Positions 24,795 to 34,704 of a stretch of DNA of 64,000 bases are shown piece after piece (position 1 is the stretch's first letter; each line of letters starts with the position of its first letter). Source of the stretch: Streptacidiphilus jeojiense (GTDB taxonomy: Bacteria > Actinomycetota > Actinomycetes > Streptomycetales > Streptomycetaceae); NCBI RefSeq assembly GCF_000719095.1, contig NZ_JOEH01000011.1, forward strand, positions 186,001 to 250,000, read 5' to 3'. A model generated the notes under the pieces. It searched no databases, had not been told where the DNA came from, and saw nothing but the letters and a program-made list of their open reading frames with translations. The position numbers and the translations under genes were made by a program.

Positions 24795-24852
24795 GGTTTT
24801 GGCAAACGGCATGATGGACCGAGGAACACCACCGGGACGGGAAGCAGGGACG

Positions 24853-25446
24853 ATGCAGGACAGGCCGCTGCGCGCGGACGCGCTGCGCAACCGCAAGAAG
24901 ATCCTCGACAGCGCCCGGGACCTGATCACCCAGTACGGAGCCGAGGTCCCCACCGACGCCATCGCCGAGGCCGCAGGGGTAGCCGCAGGCACGCTGTACC
25001 GGCACTTCCCGGACAAGGCAGCGCTGATCGACGCCGTGCTCAGCGGCGCGGTCGATGAACTGGCGCAGCTGACGGAGGACGCCTGGGTTCGTGTGGAACG
25101 CGGTGAGGCCGGGGCCATGGCCGAGTTCCGGGCACTGGCAGGCCGCTATGTCGAGCACGCCTCGCGCGACCGTGCGATCCGCGCCGCCGCCGACCGGATG
25201 GCGCAGGAGTACCGCTTCACCGGTGACCGTCTCCAGCGCGCCACCGACGCCGGACGCAACCTGGTCGCCCGTGCCCAGGCCGACGGGGACATGCACCCCG
25301 ACATCACGATCGAGGACGTCTTCCTGCTGCTGCACACCGCCCCGGCCGACGCGCCGCCCGCCGCGCGCGAGCGCTGGCTGACCCTGATGCTGGCCGGCTT
25401 CGCCGCCGGCAACCGCCCCGGGGCACGCGTGGCCGACCCGGCCTGA
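24853..25446 (+). CDS. TetR-family regulator
   Basis: A 197-residue repressor from ATG 24853. It has a complete N-terminal DNA-binding domain (LRNRKKILDSARDLITQYGA, PTDAIAEAAGVAAGTLYRHF) and an all-helical ligand-binding half. The divergent NmrA-like oxidoreductase is the likely target through the palindrome at 24781-24794. The next gene downstream in this orientation is an AraC regulator 400 bp away, so it is probably monocistronic. Confidence 0.92.
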   Translation: MQDRPLRADALRNRKKILDSARDLITQYGAEVPTDAIAEAAGVAAGTLYRHFPDKAALIDAVLSGAVDELAQLTEDAWVRVERGEAGAMAEFRALAGRYVEHASRDRAIRAAADRMAQEYRFTGDRLQRATDAGRNLVARAQADGDMHPDITIEDVFLLLHTAPADAPPAARERWLTLMLAGFAAGNRPGARVADPA

Positions 25447-25531
25447 CCCGGCGCGTTGCCGGCGGCCCGCGGACCGGCCACCTGGTCCCGCAGACGGTCT
25501 CTGCTGGGCGCCGCGCGTCAGTCGTCGCACG

Positions 25532-25800
25532 TCAGTCGCCGCGCGCTGTCGGCGCTTCGTCGTAGTCCTTGGGCAACTCGCCCCGGGCCCGGGCACGTTC
25601 GAAGATCGGCGCCATCTCGCCCAGGCGGCAGGTCCAGAACGCGGTGCCGGGGGGAGGGCTCCTCGGCTGCGCCCGTCTCCAGTCCGGCGGCCAGGGCCGC
25701 GGTGCCGAGCGGGGCGATGATGAACTCGGCTATCTCGCGCAGGCCCGCGCGATCTTCGCCGCGGAAGGACTCACCGCAGTCGGAAGGGGCCCGACCCGCC
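25532..25800 (-). pseudogene. Remnant resembling TetR C-terminal pieces
   Basis: The 400-bp gap between the TetR and AraC genes holds minus-strand protein-like pieces in two frames: LREIAEFIIAPLGTAALAAG (about 25745-25685) and, in another frame, LGEMAPIFERARARGELPKD to the stop at 25532. Both resemble helices of the ligand-binding half of TetR regulators, but no DNA-binding domain and no single frame exist. The call is tentative. Confidence 0.35.
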
Positions 25801-25847
25801 GGACCGGTGTCTCCGAACAGGGCGCAGACAGCTGCGATCATGGGTGG

Positions 25848-26744
25848 ATGGCTGGTTCTGGAAGCCCGGACGTTGTCGATGTCAGCTATGACAATCCGGA
25901 TCAGCCCCGGCTGGGGCTGGAGGTCATGTCCTTCGCGACGCTGCGTGAGCGGCTGGTGCCGAGTGTCGCGGGGGCGCCCAGCCGTCCGGACTTCCACCAG
26001 CTGACCCTGGTCACCGGTGGCGAGGGCACCGCGTTGATCGACTTTGTGGGATACCCGTGCGGCCCGGGGACTCTGCTGCATGTGCGTCCTGGCCAGGTGC
26101 AGCGTTTCCCTGCCGGCCCGCAGGGGGGCATTGCGGATCTCGATGCGACTCTGGTGGTGTTCACGCCCGCCTTTCCGCCGCCGGTGCCTGCCGCTGCGGC
26201 CGTCATCGACGAGGGGCTCAGCCCGGCCGCGTTCTCCCTGTCCGCGCTGGAGTACGGCGCCGTGTCGGTGGCGGTGGCCGAGATATCGGCGGAATACGCC
26301 GCCCTGGACGAGCAGGACGCCTCGCAGGCCGAACTCACCGTTGAACTGCTGCGGCAGCTCCTTGCCGCGCTGCTGCTGCGCATCGCGCGGCTGCCGCAGC
26401 CCGGTGCCTGGAGTCCGGCGGCGGGGGGCGAGGTGTTCCGGGCCTTCCGCGGCGAGCTGGAACGCGCGTTCGCCACCCGGCGCAGTGCCGCCCAGTACGC
26501 CGCGCGCCTCGGTTACTCGCCGCGGACGCTCACCCGGGCGTGCCTGGCCGCGACGGGCCGTACCGCGAAGGATCTCATCGACGACCGTGTCGCCCTGGAG
26601 GCCAAGCGGCTGCTGGTCCACACCGGCCTCCCGGTCGCCTCCGTCGGACGCGTGCTGGGTTTCACCGAGCCCACCAACTTCGGGAAGTTCTTCGAGCGCA
26701 CGGTGGGCGCCACTCCCGGGGCATTCCGCGCCACCGAGCGCTGA
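25848..26744 (+). CDS. AraC-family transcriptional regulator
   Basis: A 298-residue regulator from ATG 25848. It has an N-terminal cupin-like sensing domain (FHQLTLVTGGEGTALIDFVG, PGTLLHVRPGQVQRF) and two C-terminal AraC helix-turn-helices (AAQYAARLGYSPRTLTRACL and ASVGRVLGFTEPTNFGKFFE) with the closing TPGAFR. It precedes, on the same strand, an alpha/beta hydrolase and a SnoaL-like gene, which it may activate. The extension upstream of 25848 lacks protein character. Confidence 0.9.
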   Translation: MAGSGSPDVVDVSYDNPDQPRLGLEVMSFATLRERLVPSVAGAPSRPDFHQLTLVTGGEGTALIDFVGYPCGPGTLLHVRPGQVQRFPAGPQGGIADLDATLVVFTPAFPPPVPAAAAVIDEGLSPAAFSLSALEYGAVSVAVAEISAEYAALDEQDASQAELTVELLRQLLAALLLRIARLPQPGAWSPAAGGEVFRAFRGELERAFATRRSAAQYAARLGYSPRTLTRACLAATGRTAKDLIDDRVALEAKRLLVHTGLPVASVGRVLGFTEPTNFGKFFERTVGATPGAFRATER

Positions 26745-26876
26745 GCGCCCACCCGCCGGGACGAGTCCACTTTTGACCATGGCGGGTCCCCTGCGCACCT
26801 CGCCCGCACCGCATCGCATCGCGCATTGTTGAAGCACGAAGCCGTGGTGCTACCGGGAGCAAGGGAGAAAACAACC

Positions 26877-27659
26877 ATGCCGTACGCGGATGTCAACGGT
26901 GCCCGCCTCTACTTCGAGGACAGCGGAGGTGCGGGCCCGGCCGTGGTCCTCAGCCACGGCAACCTCATGGACCGTGACATGTGGGTGCATCAGGTCCGGG
27001 CCCTGGAGCGGGACTTCCGGGTCATCGGGTGGGACGAGCGGCTGCACGGCCGGACCGAGGACGACGGCAAGTCCCACAGCTACTGGGACTCCGCTGCCGA
27101 CCTGATCGGGCTGCTGGACCACCTGGGCCTGCAGCAGGCGGCGCTGGTGGGGCATTCGCAGGGTGGCTTCCTGTCGATGCGGGCCGCTCTGCTGGCGCCT
27201 GAGCGGGTCAAGGCTCTGGCGCTGATCGACACGACATCGGTCGCCTGGCCGGCGGAGGCGCTCGCGCAGATGCGCGGCGTGTCGGAGGGATTCCGCGCAG
27301 CGGGTCCGGAGGCAGTGGCCCCGGTGCTGCTGGGGATGCTGCTGGGACAGCCCGTGATCCACGATCAGTGGCTGACGAAGTGGAAGGCACAGCCGCGCGA
27401 GCGGCTCGCCGACGCGGTGCAGGTGCTGATGGGCGCGGACGACATCACCGACCGGCTCGGTGAGATCGCGGTGCCGGCGCTGGTCGTCCACGGCGACGCG
27501 GACCAGCCGATCCCCTACCCGTTGGGCCAGGCACTGGCCCAACAGCTCCCCGCTGCCCAGGAACTGGTCACCGTGACCGGGGCCGGACACACCCCGAACC
27601 TCACCCACCCCGACCGCGTCAACCCGGCACTGGCCGGCTTCCTCCGCCGGTCTGCCTGA
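26877..27659 (+). CDS. Alpha/beta hydrolase
   Basis: A 260-residue hydrolase from ATG 26877, with GGGAG 11 bases upstream. The oxyanion-hole strand VVLSHGNLMDRDMW, nucleophile elbow G-H-S94-Q-G-G, the acid in LVVHGDADQPIPY and the catalytic histidine in GAGHTPNLTHP are all present. It is a cytoplasmic esterase, lactonase or haloperoxidase-like enzyme; the substrate is unknown. A SnoaL-like gene follows after 50 bp, probably in the same transcript. Confidence 0.9.
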   Translation: MPYADVNGARLYFEDSGGAGPAVVLSHGNLMDRDMWVHQVRALERDFRVIGWDERLHGRTEDDGKSHSYWDSAADLIGLLDHLGLQQAALVGHSQGGFLSMRAALLAPERVKALALIDTTSVAWPAEALAQMRGVSEGFRAAGPEAVAPVLLGMLLGQPVIHDQWLTKWKAQPRERLADAVQVLMGADDITDRLGEIAVPALVVHGDADQPIPYPLGQALAQQLPAAQELVTVTGAGHTPNLTHPDRVNPALAGFLRRSA

Positions 27660-27709
27660 CGCTCCATCAGTCCCGTTCAGCTATCCGACATTTTCTGGAA
27701 GGAACGACC

Positions 27710-28087
27710 ATGTCGACTCCCATCACCGACCCGGCGCAGCTCCCCCCGGCCTTCGAGAAGGCCATGAACTCCGGGGATCTCAATGCGGTTCTGAGCCTGC
27801 TCGCACCCGGTGCCGTCATGCGTACCGTCACCGGTGAGAGCGTCACCGGTCAGGCGCTGCGCGACTACACGGCAGGTTCGATCGCCGGCAACGCCCAGCT
27901 GTCCAACGGTCCCTCGCGTGTCGTCGCCGGCGACGACATCGCCTTCATCACCGAGGAGTGGACCATGGAGGTCACCACCCCCGACGGCAACCGGAAGAAG
28001 GCCACCGGCACCACCGCCAACGTCGCCCGGCGCGGCCAGGACGGAGGCTGGCGCATGGCCGTCCTCAACCCCCTCGGCACCGCCTGA
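27710..28087 (+). CDS. SnoaL/NTF2-like (DUF4440-type) protein
   Basis: A 125-residue alpha+beta cone-fold protein from ATG 27710 with AAGGAA upstream. The opening FEKAMNSGDLNAVLSLLAPG and GESVTGQALRDY, and the strands IAFITEEWTMEV and GGWRMAVLNPLG, fit the nuclear-transport-factor-2 superfamily. These proteins are small binding proteins, isomerases or cyclases. It probably shares a promoter with the hydrolase upstream. The exact ligand cannot be inferred. Confidence 0.8.
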   Translation: MSTPITDPAQLPPAFEKAMNSGDLNAVLSLLAPGAVMRTVTGESVTGQALRDYTAGSIAGNAQLSNGPSRVVAGDDIAFITEEWTMEVTTPDGNRKKATGTTANVARRGQDGGWRMAVLNPLGTA

Positions 28088-28133
28088 GCATCCACCAGCG
28101 GCCGGACATGCGCCTGCGGCCGCCGCCGCTCGA

Positions 28134-28859
28134 TCAGTTCGCGTTCGCACGCCTGAGGACGTCGGCGACCTCTTCCCGGACCGCGGCCAGGACCGGCTGC
28201 GGGAGGAGGTCGCCGATCGGCGTGCGGACGAGGGCGTCCGCGACCTGCTCCGCACCGCCGTCGCAGATCACGCTCTCGCTGTGCACCTGGTAGCCCGCAC
28301 GGACGGCGATCCGCAGCCGCGGCGGGCCGGCCTCCGACGTGTGGACCGCGGTGGCGACGACGGCAGGCGGCGGACCGCCTGCCTCGCCGGCGAACTTGCG
28401 GTAGCCGCTGGCCGTGGGTTCGGTCCAGCGCAGCCCGAGCAGCATCGGGTGCTTCGCCACGAGCGTGCCGAGGTCGGTCTCGTAGGCGCCCTCGGGCGCC
28501 AGCACCATGGCACGGGCGTCCAGCACGAGAGCGGCCGGTAACAGGCAGCGCAGCGCGCTGCCGACCAGGTTTCCGCCCACCGTGGCCGTCCGCCGCACCG
28601 CACCCGTCCCGACCTGCTGGGCGGCGAGTCGCAGGACGTCCGGCACGCGCTCGTCGATGCGGTGCAGGACCACGGCTGCGCCGACCGTCTCGCGCCCGAG
28701 CACATTGGCCTGCGGAAGACTGCGCAGCGACACCGCCTGTGCAGGGAACCCGTCCCGCTGCCACTCGGCCCACACCAGCGTCGCCCCGCCGACGGGCACC
28801 GCGCCCTCGGCGACGCACTCCAGGGCTTCGGTCAACGTCGTGGGCAGACGCAGCAGCAC
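28134..28859 (-). CDS. FAD-binding protein of the CO-dehydrogenase medium-subunit type
   Basis: A 241-residue protein with the FAD-binding signatures of CoxM/xanthine-dehydrogenase middle subunits: AVPVGGATLVW near the N terminus and RTATVGGNLVGSA in the middle, then a C-terminal domain ending LAAVREEVADVLRR. Family members usually approach 280-300 residues and occur beside iron-sulfur and molybdenum subunits; neither is present here. It may serve another complex or be a free-standing oxidoreductase. Confidence 0.75.
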   Translation of the reverse strand: MLLRLPTTLTEALECVAEGAVPVGGATLVWAEWQRDGFPAQAVSLRSLPQANVLGRETVGAAVVLHRIDERVPDVLRLAAQQVGTGAVRRTATVGGNLVGSALRCLLPAALVLDARAMVLAPEGAYETDLGTLVAKHPMLLGLRWTEPTASGYRKFAGEAGGPPPAVVATAVHTSEAGPPRLRIAVRAGYQVHSESVICDGGAEQVADALVRTPIGDLLPQPVLAAVREEVADVLRRANAN

Positions 28860-29003
28860 GGAGGCACACCTGCTCTCATCGGAGTCGGACGGCGCACGGC
28901 CATTCTTGCGGTCCGGGCCGCACCGCGTACAGGGCGCGAGATGTCGACTCAGCCGCGCAGACCCGGCCCGACTCCGCGAGGGGTCGGGCCGGCTCCGGTG
29001 GCG

Positions 29004-31217
29004 CTACTTCCCGGCGGTTCCGGTGGACCACAGGGCGGTTCCGGTCGCGCTGTAGATCACGGCGTTGCCGTCGTTCTGGACCGCGAGGTAGGCGCCGGTG
29101 TTGCCGCTGGTCCGGCTGGACCACAGGCTCGTGCCGGCGCTGTTGCGGAGGACGAGGTTGCCGTCGCCCTGCATGATCGCCTGGCTCGCAGCCGAGTTGG
29201 CCGTGCCCGAGGACCAGAGCGCGGTGCCGCTGCGGTAGAGCACGAGGTTGCCGTCGCCCTGCAGGTCCAGGCTGTAGCTGCCGTTGCAGGAGGCCAGCGA
29301 CTGGCCCGGGGTCAGCTGCTGATTGGCGTTCAGCTGTCCGCACGTCGCGGTGGTGCCGCCGCAGTTGGCGGGCGTGGCGGTGCCCGCCGGCACGGCTCCG
29401 GCCACCACCGACCACTTGGTCAGCGAGGCGGCCGTGAGGCCGGCGGCGGCGCAGATGCCGCCGGTGACCGCCTTCTGCGGAATCACGGTGCCTGCGGCGT
29501 TGACCAGGTGGTAGCTGCCTGCGGCCAGACCGAGGCCGGCCGGGTTGATGGTGATCGCGTTGGTGTAGGCAGTGCTGGAGTTGATGTCGGCGATGGTGAG
29601 CTGCGCACTGTTCTTGGCGGCGGAGACGACCGGGACGACCTGCACGATGCCGCTGTTGGCCAGCGTCGCGTAGGCGGGGGCGTGCTGGGACAGCTGCGAG
29701 GCGGCCGTCAGCAGGGTGCCGCCGGCGTTCTTGTAGGCGGTCAGGTTCGCGTCCACGCCGTTGATCGGCAGGATCGCCTGGTACTGCGCGAGCTTGACGA
29801 TCCCGGTGGCGACCTCCTCGCTGGTGACGACGCTGAAGCCGCCCTGGTACTGGTGCCATGCGGCGGCGATGTCGTCCTCCGGTGCGCCCAGGGCTCCGCC
29901 GGAGGTGTTGCCGTAGGCCAGGGAGTCGTCCAGGTACACGGCGACCGGCTGTTGCGGGTAGGACCCCGACAGGCTCTTGATGTTCGGCAGCCAGTCGGTG
30001 TAGATCGGGTAGACGACGGTGTCCTTCTGGGTGCCGTCGTGGATGAAGAAGTCCGTGCCGCCGCCTTCGGGCAGCATCAGGCCGTAGTTGCTGATCCACT
30101 GCACGCCCTGGGCAGCCAGTTGGGTGCTGTCGCTCGGCGCGGTCCATTCCGTTGCGACGGTGACCCCGTAGGCGCGGGCGAGGCCGGCGAAGAGCAGGTC
30201 GATGCCCGAGGATCCCGAACAGTCCTGGATGATGGTGACGTTGTACTTCTTGGCGAGGACGAACAGCCCCTCCGGAGCGTTCTCGTAGGTCGCGAAGTTC
30301 CCCACGTGGCCGCCGAAGTAGTAGTAGAGCGGGGTGTTCGCGGTCACCGCGCGCACGTCGGCGGCAAGTTGTCCGTAGACCTGCTGCACGCTCCACAACC
30401 GGAACAGCTGGTAGACACTGGCCAGGGCCTGCCCCGCCTTGGCCGCCGGGACCTGCGAGAACGCGGTGTACGAGGTCTTGTTCGCGGTGTTGAACGCGCT
30501 GATGCTGCTGTAGGTCTGCGGCAGGTAGACGTTGTGGAACTCATTGATGTCGGCCTGGGCCCAGCCGTCGACGGTGCCGCTGACGGTGCTGTCCCAGAAC
30601 GAGTCGAGTCGTCCGTAGTCCAGGACGCTGCCGCCGTATCCCGCCTCACCGGCGATGTGCTTGACCGTGTTGGTGACGTAGGTGAGGTAGGCAGGCTCGT
30701 CGGTGGGGTCCCACCAGGCCGGGGTGGCGCTCTGCGCACCGGTGTTGGACACCTCGTGGCTGGTGACCCAGGACGCGGGACTGCCGCTCCACCCGGAGTA
30801 CCAGAAGATGGGCACCAGGCGGATTCCGGCGGCGGCGGCGTTGGCCAGTTCCTGGTCCAGTTCGGTGTAGTTGAACGTGCCCTGCGCCGGCTCGACGGTG
30901 TTCCACGGCATGTCGATCGCGGCGGTGGTCAGGCCCTTGGCCTTGAGCGCGGCGAAGCTGGCCTGCGACCACGCGGTGCCGTTGTTGTCCCACTTGAGCT
31001 GTGTGGACCACAGCGGGGTGGCCGCGGCGGCCTGCGTCGCGGCGCCCGCCGTCAGGAACGGGGCCGCAATCAGCGCGGCGATCACGGCCAGCGCCGCGAC
31101 GATCGCGGCCGGCAGCGGGATCCGGTACCGCATCCGGTGCGCCCGGCGCGGCCTGCGCTTCGACGCGCGACGGTGTGGATCAGCGGCAGATGGTCGACTC
31201 TGTGTGCTCTCGCTCAT
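29004..31217 (-). CDS. Secreted glycoside hydrolase with C-terminal bulb-lectin domain
   Basis: A 737-residue exported protein. An arginine-rich N terminus precedes one hydrophobic segment (AAIVAALAVIAALIAAPFLT), giving a signal peptide or anchor. Residues of about 65-480 look like a GH-A/GH42-like TIM barrel (DMPWNTVEPAQGTFNYTELD, RLVPIFWYSGW). About 625-737 form a B-lectin (mannose-binding bulb lectin) domain with three QxDGNxVxY-type repeats: LQGDGNLVLY, MQGDGNLVLR, VQNDGNAVIY. It is divergent from the SARP regulator. The enzyme class is moderate; the lectin is clear. Confidence 0.8.
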   Translation of the reverse strand: MSESTQSRPSAADPHRRASKRRPRRAHRMRYRIPLPAAIVAALAVIAALIAAPFLTAGAATQAAAATPLWSTQLKWDNNGTAWSQASFAALKAKGLTTAAIDMPWNTVEPAQGTFNYTELDQELANAAAAGIRLVPIFWYSGWSGSPASWVTSHEVSNTGAQSATPAWWDPTDEPAYLTYVTNTVKHIAGEAGYGGSVLDYGRLDSFWDSTVSGTVDGWAQADINEFHNVYLPQTYSSISAFNTANKTSYTAFSQVPAAKAGQALASVYQLFRLWSVQQVYGQLAADVRAVTANTPLYYYFGGHVGNFATYENAPEGLFVLAKKYNVTIIQDCSGSSGIDLLFAGLARAYGVTVATEWTAPSDSTQLAAQGVQWISNYGLMLPEGGGTDFFIHDGTQKDTVVYPIYTDWLPNIKSLSGSYPQQPVAVYLDDSLAYGNTSGGALGAPEDDIAAAWHQYQGGFSVVTSEEVATGIVKLAQYQAILPINGVDANLTAYKNAGGTLLTAASQLSQHAPAYATLANSGIVQVVPVVSAAKNSAQLTIADINSSTAYTNAITINPAGLGLAAGSYHLVNAAGTVIPQKAVTGGICAAAGLTAASLTKWSVVAGAVPAGTATPANCGGTTATCGQLNANQQLTPGQSLASCNGSYSLDLQGDGNLVLYRSGTALWSSGTANSAASQAIMQGDGNLVLRNSAGTSLWSSRTSGNTGAYLAVQNDGNAVIYSATGTALWSTGTAGK

Positions 31218-31332
31218 GACTGTGGAGGGCGCCCGGCCGCCGCTGCGATAACACTTCTTGGCAGCGGCGTCCGCGGGCGCTCGACGCGGCCGGAGTGGAC
31301 GGTGGTACCTGCCCCCGGGCGCACCGGGGACA

Positions 31333-34300
31333 ATGGGATCCGTGCGCTACCGCATTCTCGGCACCACGCAGGCGTTCCGCGACGACGGCACGACCGTCCC
31401 GGTCGGCGGGGCACGGCTGCGTGCCCTGCTCGCCGTGCTCGCGCTGCGGCCGGAGCGCACCGTGCCCGTCGCCGTGCTGATCGACGAGGTGTGGGGCGCG
31501 GACCCGCCCGCCGACGCCGCGGGCGCACTCCAGGCGCTGGTGGGGCGGCTGCGACGGGCGCTCGGTCAGGACGCCGTCGTCTCGGTCGAGGGCGGGTACC
31601 GGCTCGCTGCCGCCGCCGACCAGGTCGACCTGTTCCGCTTCGACCGGCTCGCCGCGGACGGCGCCCGCGCCCTGGCCGACGGCAACCCGGCCAAGGCCGT
31701 CGACGTGCTCGACGACGCGCTCGCCCTGTGGCAGGGACCGGCCTTGGCCGACCTGCCGGACCGGCAGGCCGAGGCCGCCCGCTGGGACAGTCGGCACCTG
31801 GACGCGCGCCGGACCCGCTTCGCGGCGCTGCTGGCGCTGGGCCGCACCGGCACGGTGCTGCCCGAGCTCGCCGCCCTGTGCGACGCGCATCCGCTGGACG
31901 AACCGCTCCAGGCCCAGCGGCTGCGGGCCCTGCGCGACGCGGGCCGGGTGGCCGAGGCGCTGGTCGGCTACGAGCAGGTACGGCTCACCCTCGCCGACCA
32001 GCTCGGCACCGACCCGGGCCCCGAACTGCGGGCCCTGCACGCCGAGCTGCTGTCGCCGACCGAACCCGAACCCGAACCCGAACCCGCGGCCGAGCCCGAG
32101 ACCCGACCCGGTCTCCGGCCCGCCCCGGCGCCGGAGACCGCCCCCGGCCCGGCCACTGCGGCCCGCGCCGCGGGCAATCTGCGGGCCCGGATCACCTCCT
32201 TCGTCGGCCGCGGCTGCGACATCGACGCCATCCGCACCGACCTGACCCGGTTCCGGCTGGTCACCCTGCTGGGCCCCGGGGGCGCGGGCAAGACCCGGCT
32301 CTCGCAGGAGGCCGCCGAGGCGCTCAGCGGCACCGCGGCGGCACCGGACGGCGTCTGGTTCGCCGAACTGGCCCCGGTGAAGGACCCGTCCGCCGTCCCG
32401 GAGGCCGTGGTCGGTGCGCTCGGCGCCCGCGAGACCGTGCTGCACGGGGCCGGCGCCGAGGAGTTGCGCGCGGTGTCCGACCGGCACGGCGAGGACCCGC
32501 TGGTCCGCCTGGTCGAGCACTGCGCCGAGCGCCGGATGCTGCTCATCCTCGACAACTGCGAGCATGTCGTCGGCGCCGCCGCCGAGCTGGCCCAGACCCT
32601 GCTGACCCGCTGCCCGGGGCTGACCGTCCTGGCCACCAGTCGCGAACCGCTGGGCGTGCCGGGCGAGTTGCTGTACCCGGTGGAGCCGCTGCCGGAGCCG
32701 TACGCGCAGCTGCTGTTCGGTCAGCGCGGCGCCGCGGTGCGCCCCGGCTTCAGCCCGGACCTGGACCCGGAGGCCGTCGCCGAGATCTGCCGCCGCCTGG
32801 ACGGGCTGCCGCTGGCCATCGAACTGGCCGCGGCCCGGCTGCGGATGCTGACGCCCCGGCAGATCGCCGACCGGCTCGACGACCGGTTCCGGCTGCTCAC
32901 CTCGGGCGCGCGCACCGCGCTGCCCCGGCAGCAGACCCTGCGGGCGGTCGTGGACTGGTCCTGGGACCTGCTGGACGGCTCCGAGCGGACCGTGCTGGCG
33001 TGGCTGTCGGTCTTCCGGGGCGGCTGCGACCTGGCCGCCGCCGAGGCCGTGTGCGGTCCCGAGACACTGGACCTGCTGGCCTCACTGGTCGACAAGTCGC
33101 TGGTGGTCGCCGTGCCCCAGGACAACGGGGCGGGCATGCGCTACCGGCTGCTGGAGACCGTCGCCGAGTACGCAGGCGACCGGCTGGACGAGAGCGGCGA
33201 GCGCACCGAGGCCGAGCGGGCGCACCTGACCCACTACCGGGAACTCGCCCGCACCACCGACCCGCTGCTGCGCGGCCGCGGTCAGCGCGCCGCCTTGGCC
33301 CGGCTCGAAGGCGACTACGAGAACCTGCGCACCGCGCTGCGCCGTGCCATCGACGCCGGCGACGAGCAGGAGGCGATCAGCCTCGTCCTCTCGCTGAGCT
33401 GGTTCTGGCAGATGCGCGACCTGAACGCCGACGCCCGGACCTGGGTCCTGGCCACCTGCGAGCTGGGACCGGACCCGTTCGCCGGCCCGGTGCGGCCTGC
33501 GCCGCCGTTGCTGCAGCGCTGCACCGACGTGCCGCCGCCGCTGAGCGGCGAGCTGCTGGAGGAGGCCCGGCGCCAAGTGCACCTGTACCGGCTGGTCCAC
33601 ATGGACCTGGAGACCGACTCGTGGCAGTCCGAGCAGGGCCGGGCCCGGCTGAACGCCATCATCGACACCTACCGCGCCGACCTGCCGCAGGCCTGCCGCC
33701 CGCCCGGCAACGTCTGGTACTTCGCGGTGCTGATGTCGGGCCGTCCGGACCGCCTGCAGGACCTGACCGAGCTGACCGTGCGCACCTGCCGCGAACTCGG
33801 CTACGAGTGGGAGCTCGCCCTGGTGCTGCAGCTGCGCGCCAACATCCTGGCCAACCGCAGCGAATGGGCCCAGGACGCCGTCGGCGACGCGGACGAGGCG
33901 ATCGAGCTGTTCACCCGGATCGGCGACGAATGGGGTGTCGCCGAGGGGCTGTCGGTCCGCGGCGAGGCGCACGAGAAGCTCGGCCGGTTCGCCGAGGCCA
34001 CCGCCGACTACCTTCGGGCCCGGGAGGTCGCCGAGGCGATGGGGGCCCACTCCCAGGCCACGATCCTGCAGGTGCGGCTCGGCCAGGTGCTGATCGCGCA
34101 GGGCGAGGGGCAGCGCGGCGAGCAGCTGCTGCGGGAGACCCTGGAGGTGTCCCGGCGGTCCACCAACGAGGCGCGGCCGGCCGCCCGGATGCTGCTGGTG
34201 GTCCACCTCGGCGAGACCGGCCGGACCGTCGAGGCGCGCGAGCAGCTGGCGCTGCTGCGGATCGACGCCAGGACCCACGGCGCCCCGTTCGTCCAGGGCA

Positions 34301-34704
34301 TGATCGCGGGGATGGAGGCGATGATCGACGTCGTCGACCGGCGCACCGGCTCCGCCCTAGAACATGCGGCGCACGCCCTCTCCTTCGGCGACGACCCGCT
34401 GACCGCGATGGTGATGCCGCATCTGCGGGCGCTGCACCTGCTGATCGCGGCCCGGGCCCTGGTCCAGCGCGGCGACCGGGGCAGCGCGGTGCTCGCCGCA
34501 CACCTCGTCGGCGCCTCCGACGCGGCGCTGCCGGACGCTCACGTCCGGTCCGCGTCCGAGCGGCACTGGCGCGCCGAGGCCGAGGCCGAGGCGCGGGCCC
34601 TGCTGGACGAGGCGGCGTACGGGGCCGCCTACGCCGAGGGCGGCGGCCTCACCGTGGAGGAGGCCGCCGCCCTGCTGCACGCACAGGTCAGCTTTTCTGG
34701 GTGA
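31333..34704 (+). CDS. AfsR/SARP-type regulator with NB-ARC and TPR regions
   Basis: A 1123-residue signal-integrating activator. Residues 1-95 are an OmpR-like winged helix, about 96-240 a bacterial transcriptional activation domain, then a Pro/Glu linker (PEPEPEPAAEPET). About 265-650 are an NB-ARC STAND ATPase with Walker A GPGGAGKTR (near 315) and Walker B LLILDNCEHV (near 405). The rest is a TPR-like helical array. Such proteins control secondary metabolism or exoenzymes in Streptomyces. The start ATG 31333 is next to VRYRILG, the family's usual opening. It is divergent from the lectin-hydrolase gene; the last bases overlap the convergent permease end. Confidence 0.93.
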   Translation: MGSVRYRILGTTQAFRDDGTTVPVGGARLRALLAVLALRPERTVPVAVLIDEVWGADPPADAAGALQALVGRLRRALGQDAVVSVEGGYRLAAAADQVDLFRFDRLAADGARALADGNPAKAVDVLDDALALWQGPALADLPDRQAEAARWDSRHLDARRTRFAALLALGRTGTVLPELAALCDAHPLDEPLQAQRLRALRDAGRVAEALVGYEQVRLTLADQLGTDPGPELRALHAELLSPTEPEPEPEPAAEPETRPGLRPAPAPETAPGPATAARAAGNLRARITSFVGRGCDIDAIRTDLTRFRLVTLLGPGGAGKTRLSQEAAEALSGTAAAPDGVWFAELAPVKDPSAVPEAVVGALGARETVLHGAGAEELRAVSDRHGEDPLVRLVEHCAERRMLLILDNCEHVVGAAAELAQTLLTRCPGLTVLATSREPLGVPGELLYPVEPLPEPYAQLLFGQRGAAVRPGFSPDLDPEAVAEICRRLDGLPLAIELAAARLRMLTPRQIADRLDDRFRLLTSGARTALPRQQTLRAVVDWSWDLLDGSERTVLAWLSVFRGGCDLAAAEAVCGPETLDLLASLVDKSLVVAVPQDNGAGMRYRLLETVAEYAGDRLDESGERTEAERAHLTHYRELARTTDPLLRGRGQRAALARLEGDYENLRTALRRAIDAGDEQEAISLVLSLSWFWQMRDLNADARTWVLATCELGPDPFAGPVRPAPPLLQRCTDVPPPLSGELLEEARRQVHLYRLVHMDLETDSWQSEQGRARLNAIIDTYRADLPQACRPPGNVWYFAVLMSGRPDRLQDLTELTVRTCRELGYEWELALVLQLRANILANRSEWAQDAVGDADEAIELFTRIGDEWGVAEGLSVRGEAHEKLGRFAEATADYLRAREVAEAMGAHSQATILQVRLGQVLIAQGEGQRGEQLLRETLEVSRRSTNEARPAARMLLVVHLGETGRTVEAREQLALLRIDARTHGAPFVQGMIAGMEAMIDVVDRRTGSALEHAAHALSFGDDPLTAMVMPHLRALHLLIAARALVQRGDRGSAVLAAHLVGASDAALPDAHVRSASERHWRAEAEAEARALLDEAAYGAAYAEGGGLTVEEAAALLHAQVSFSG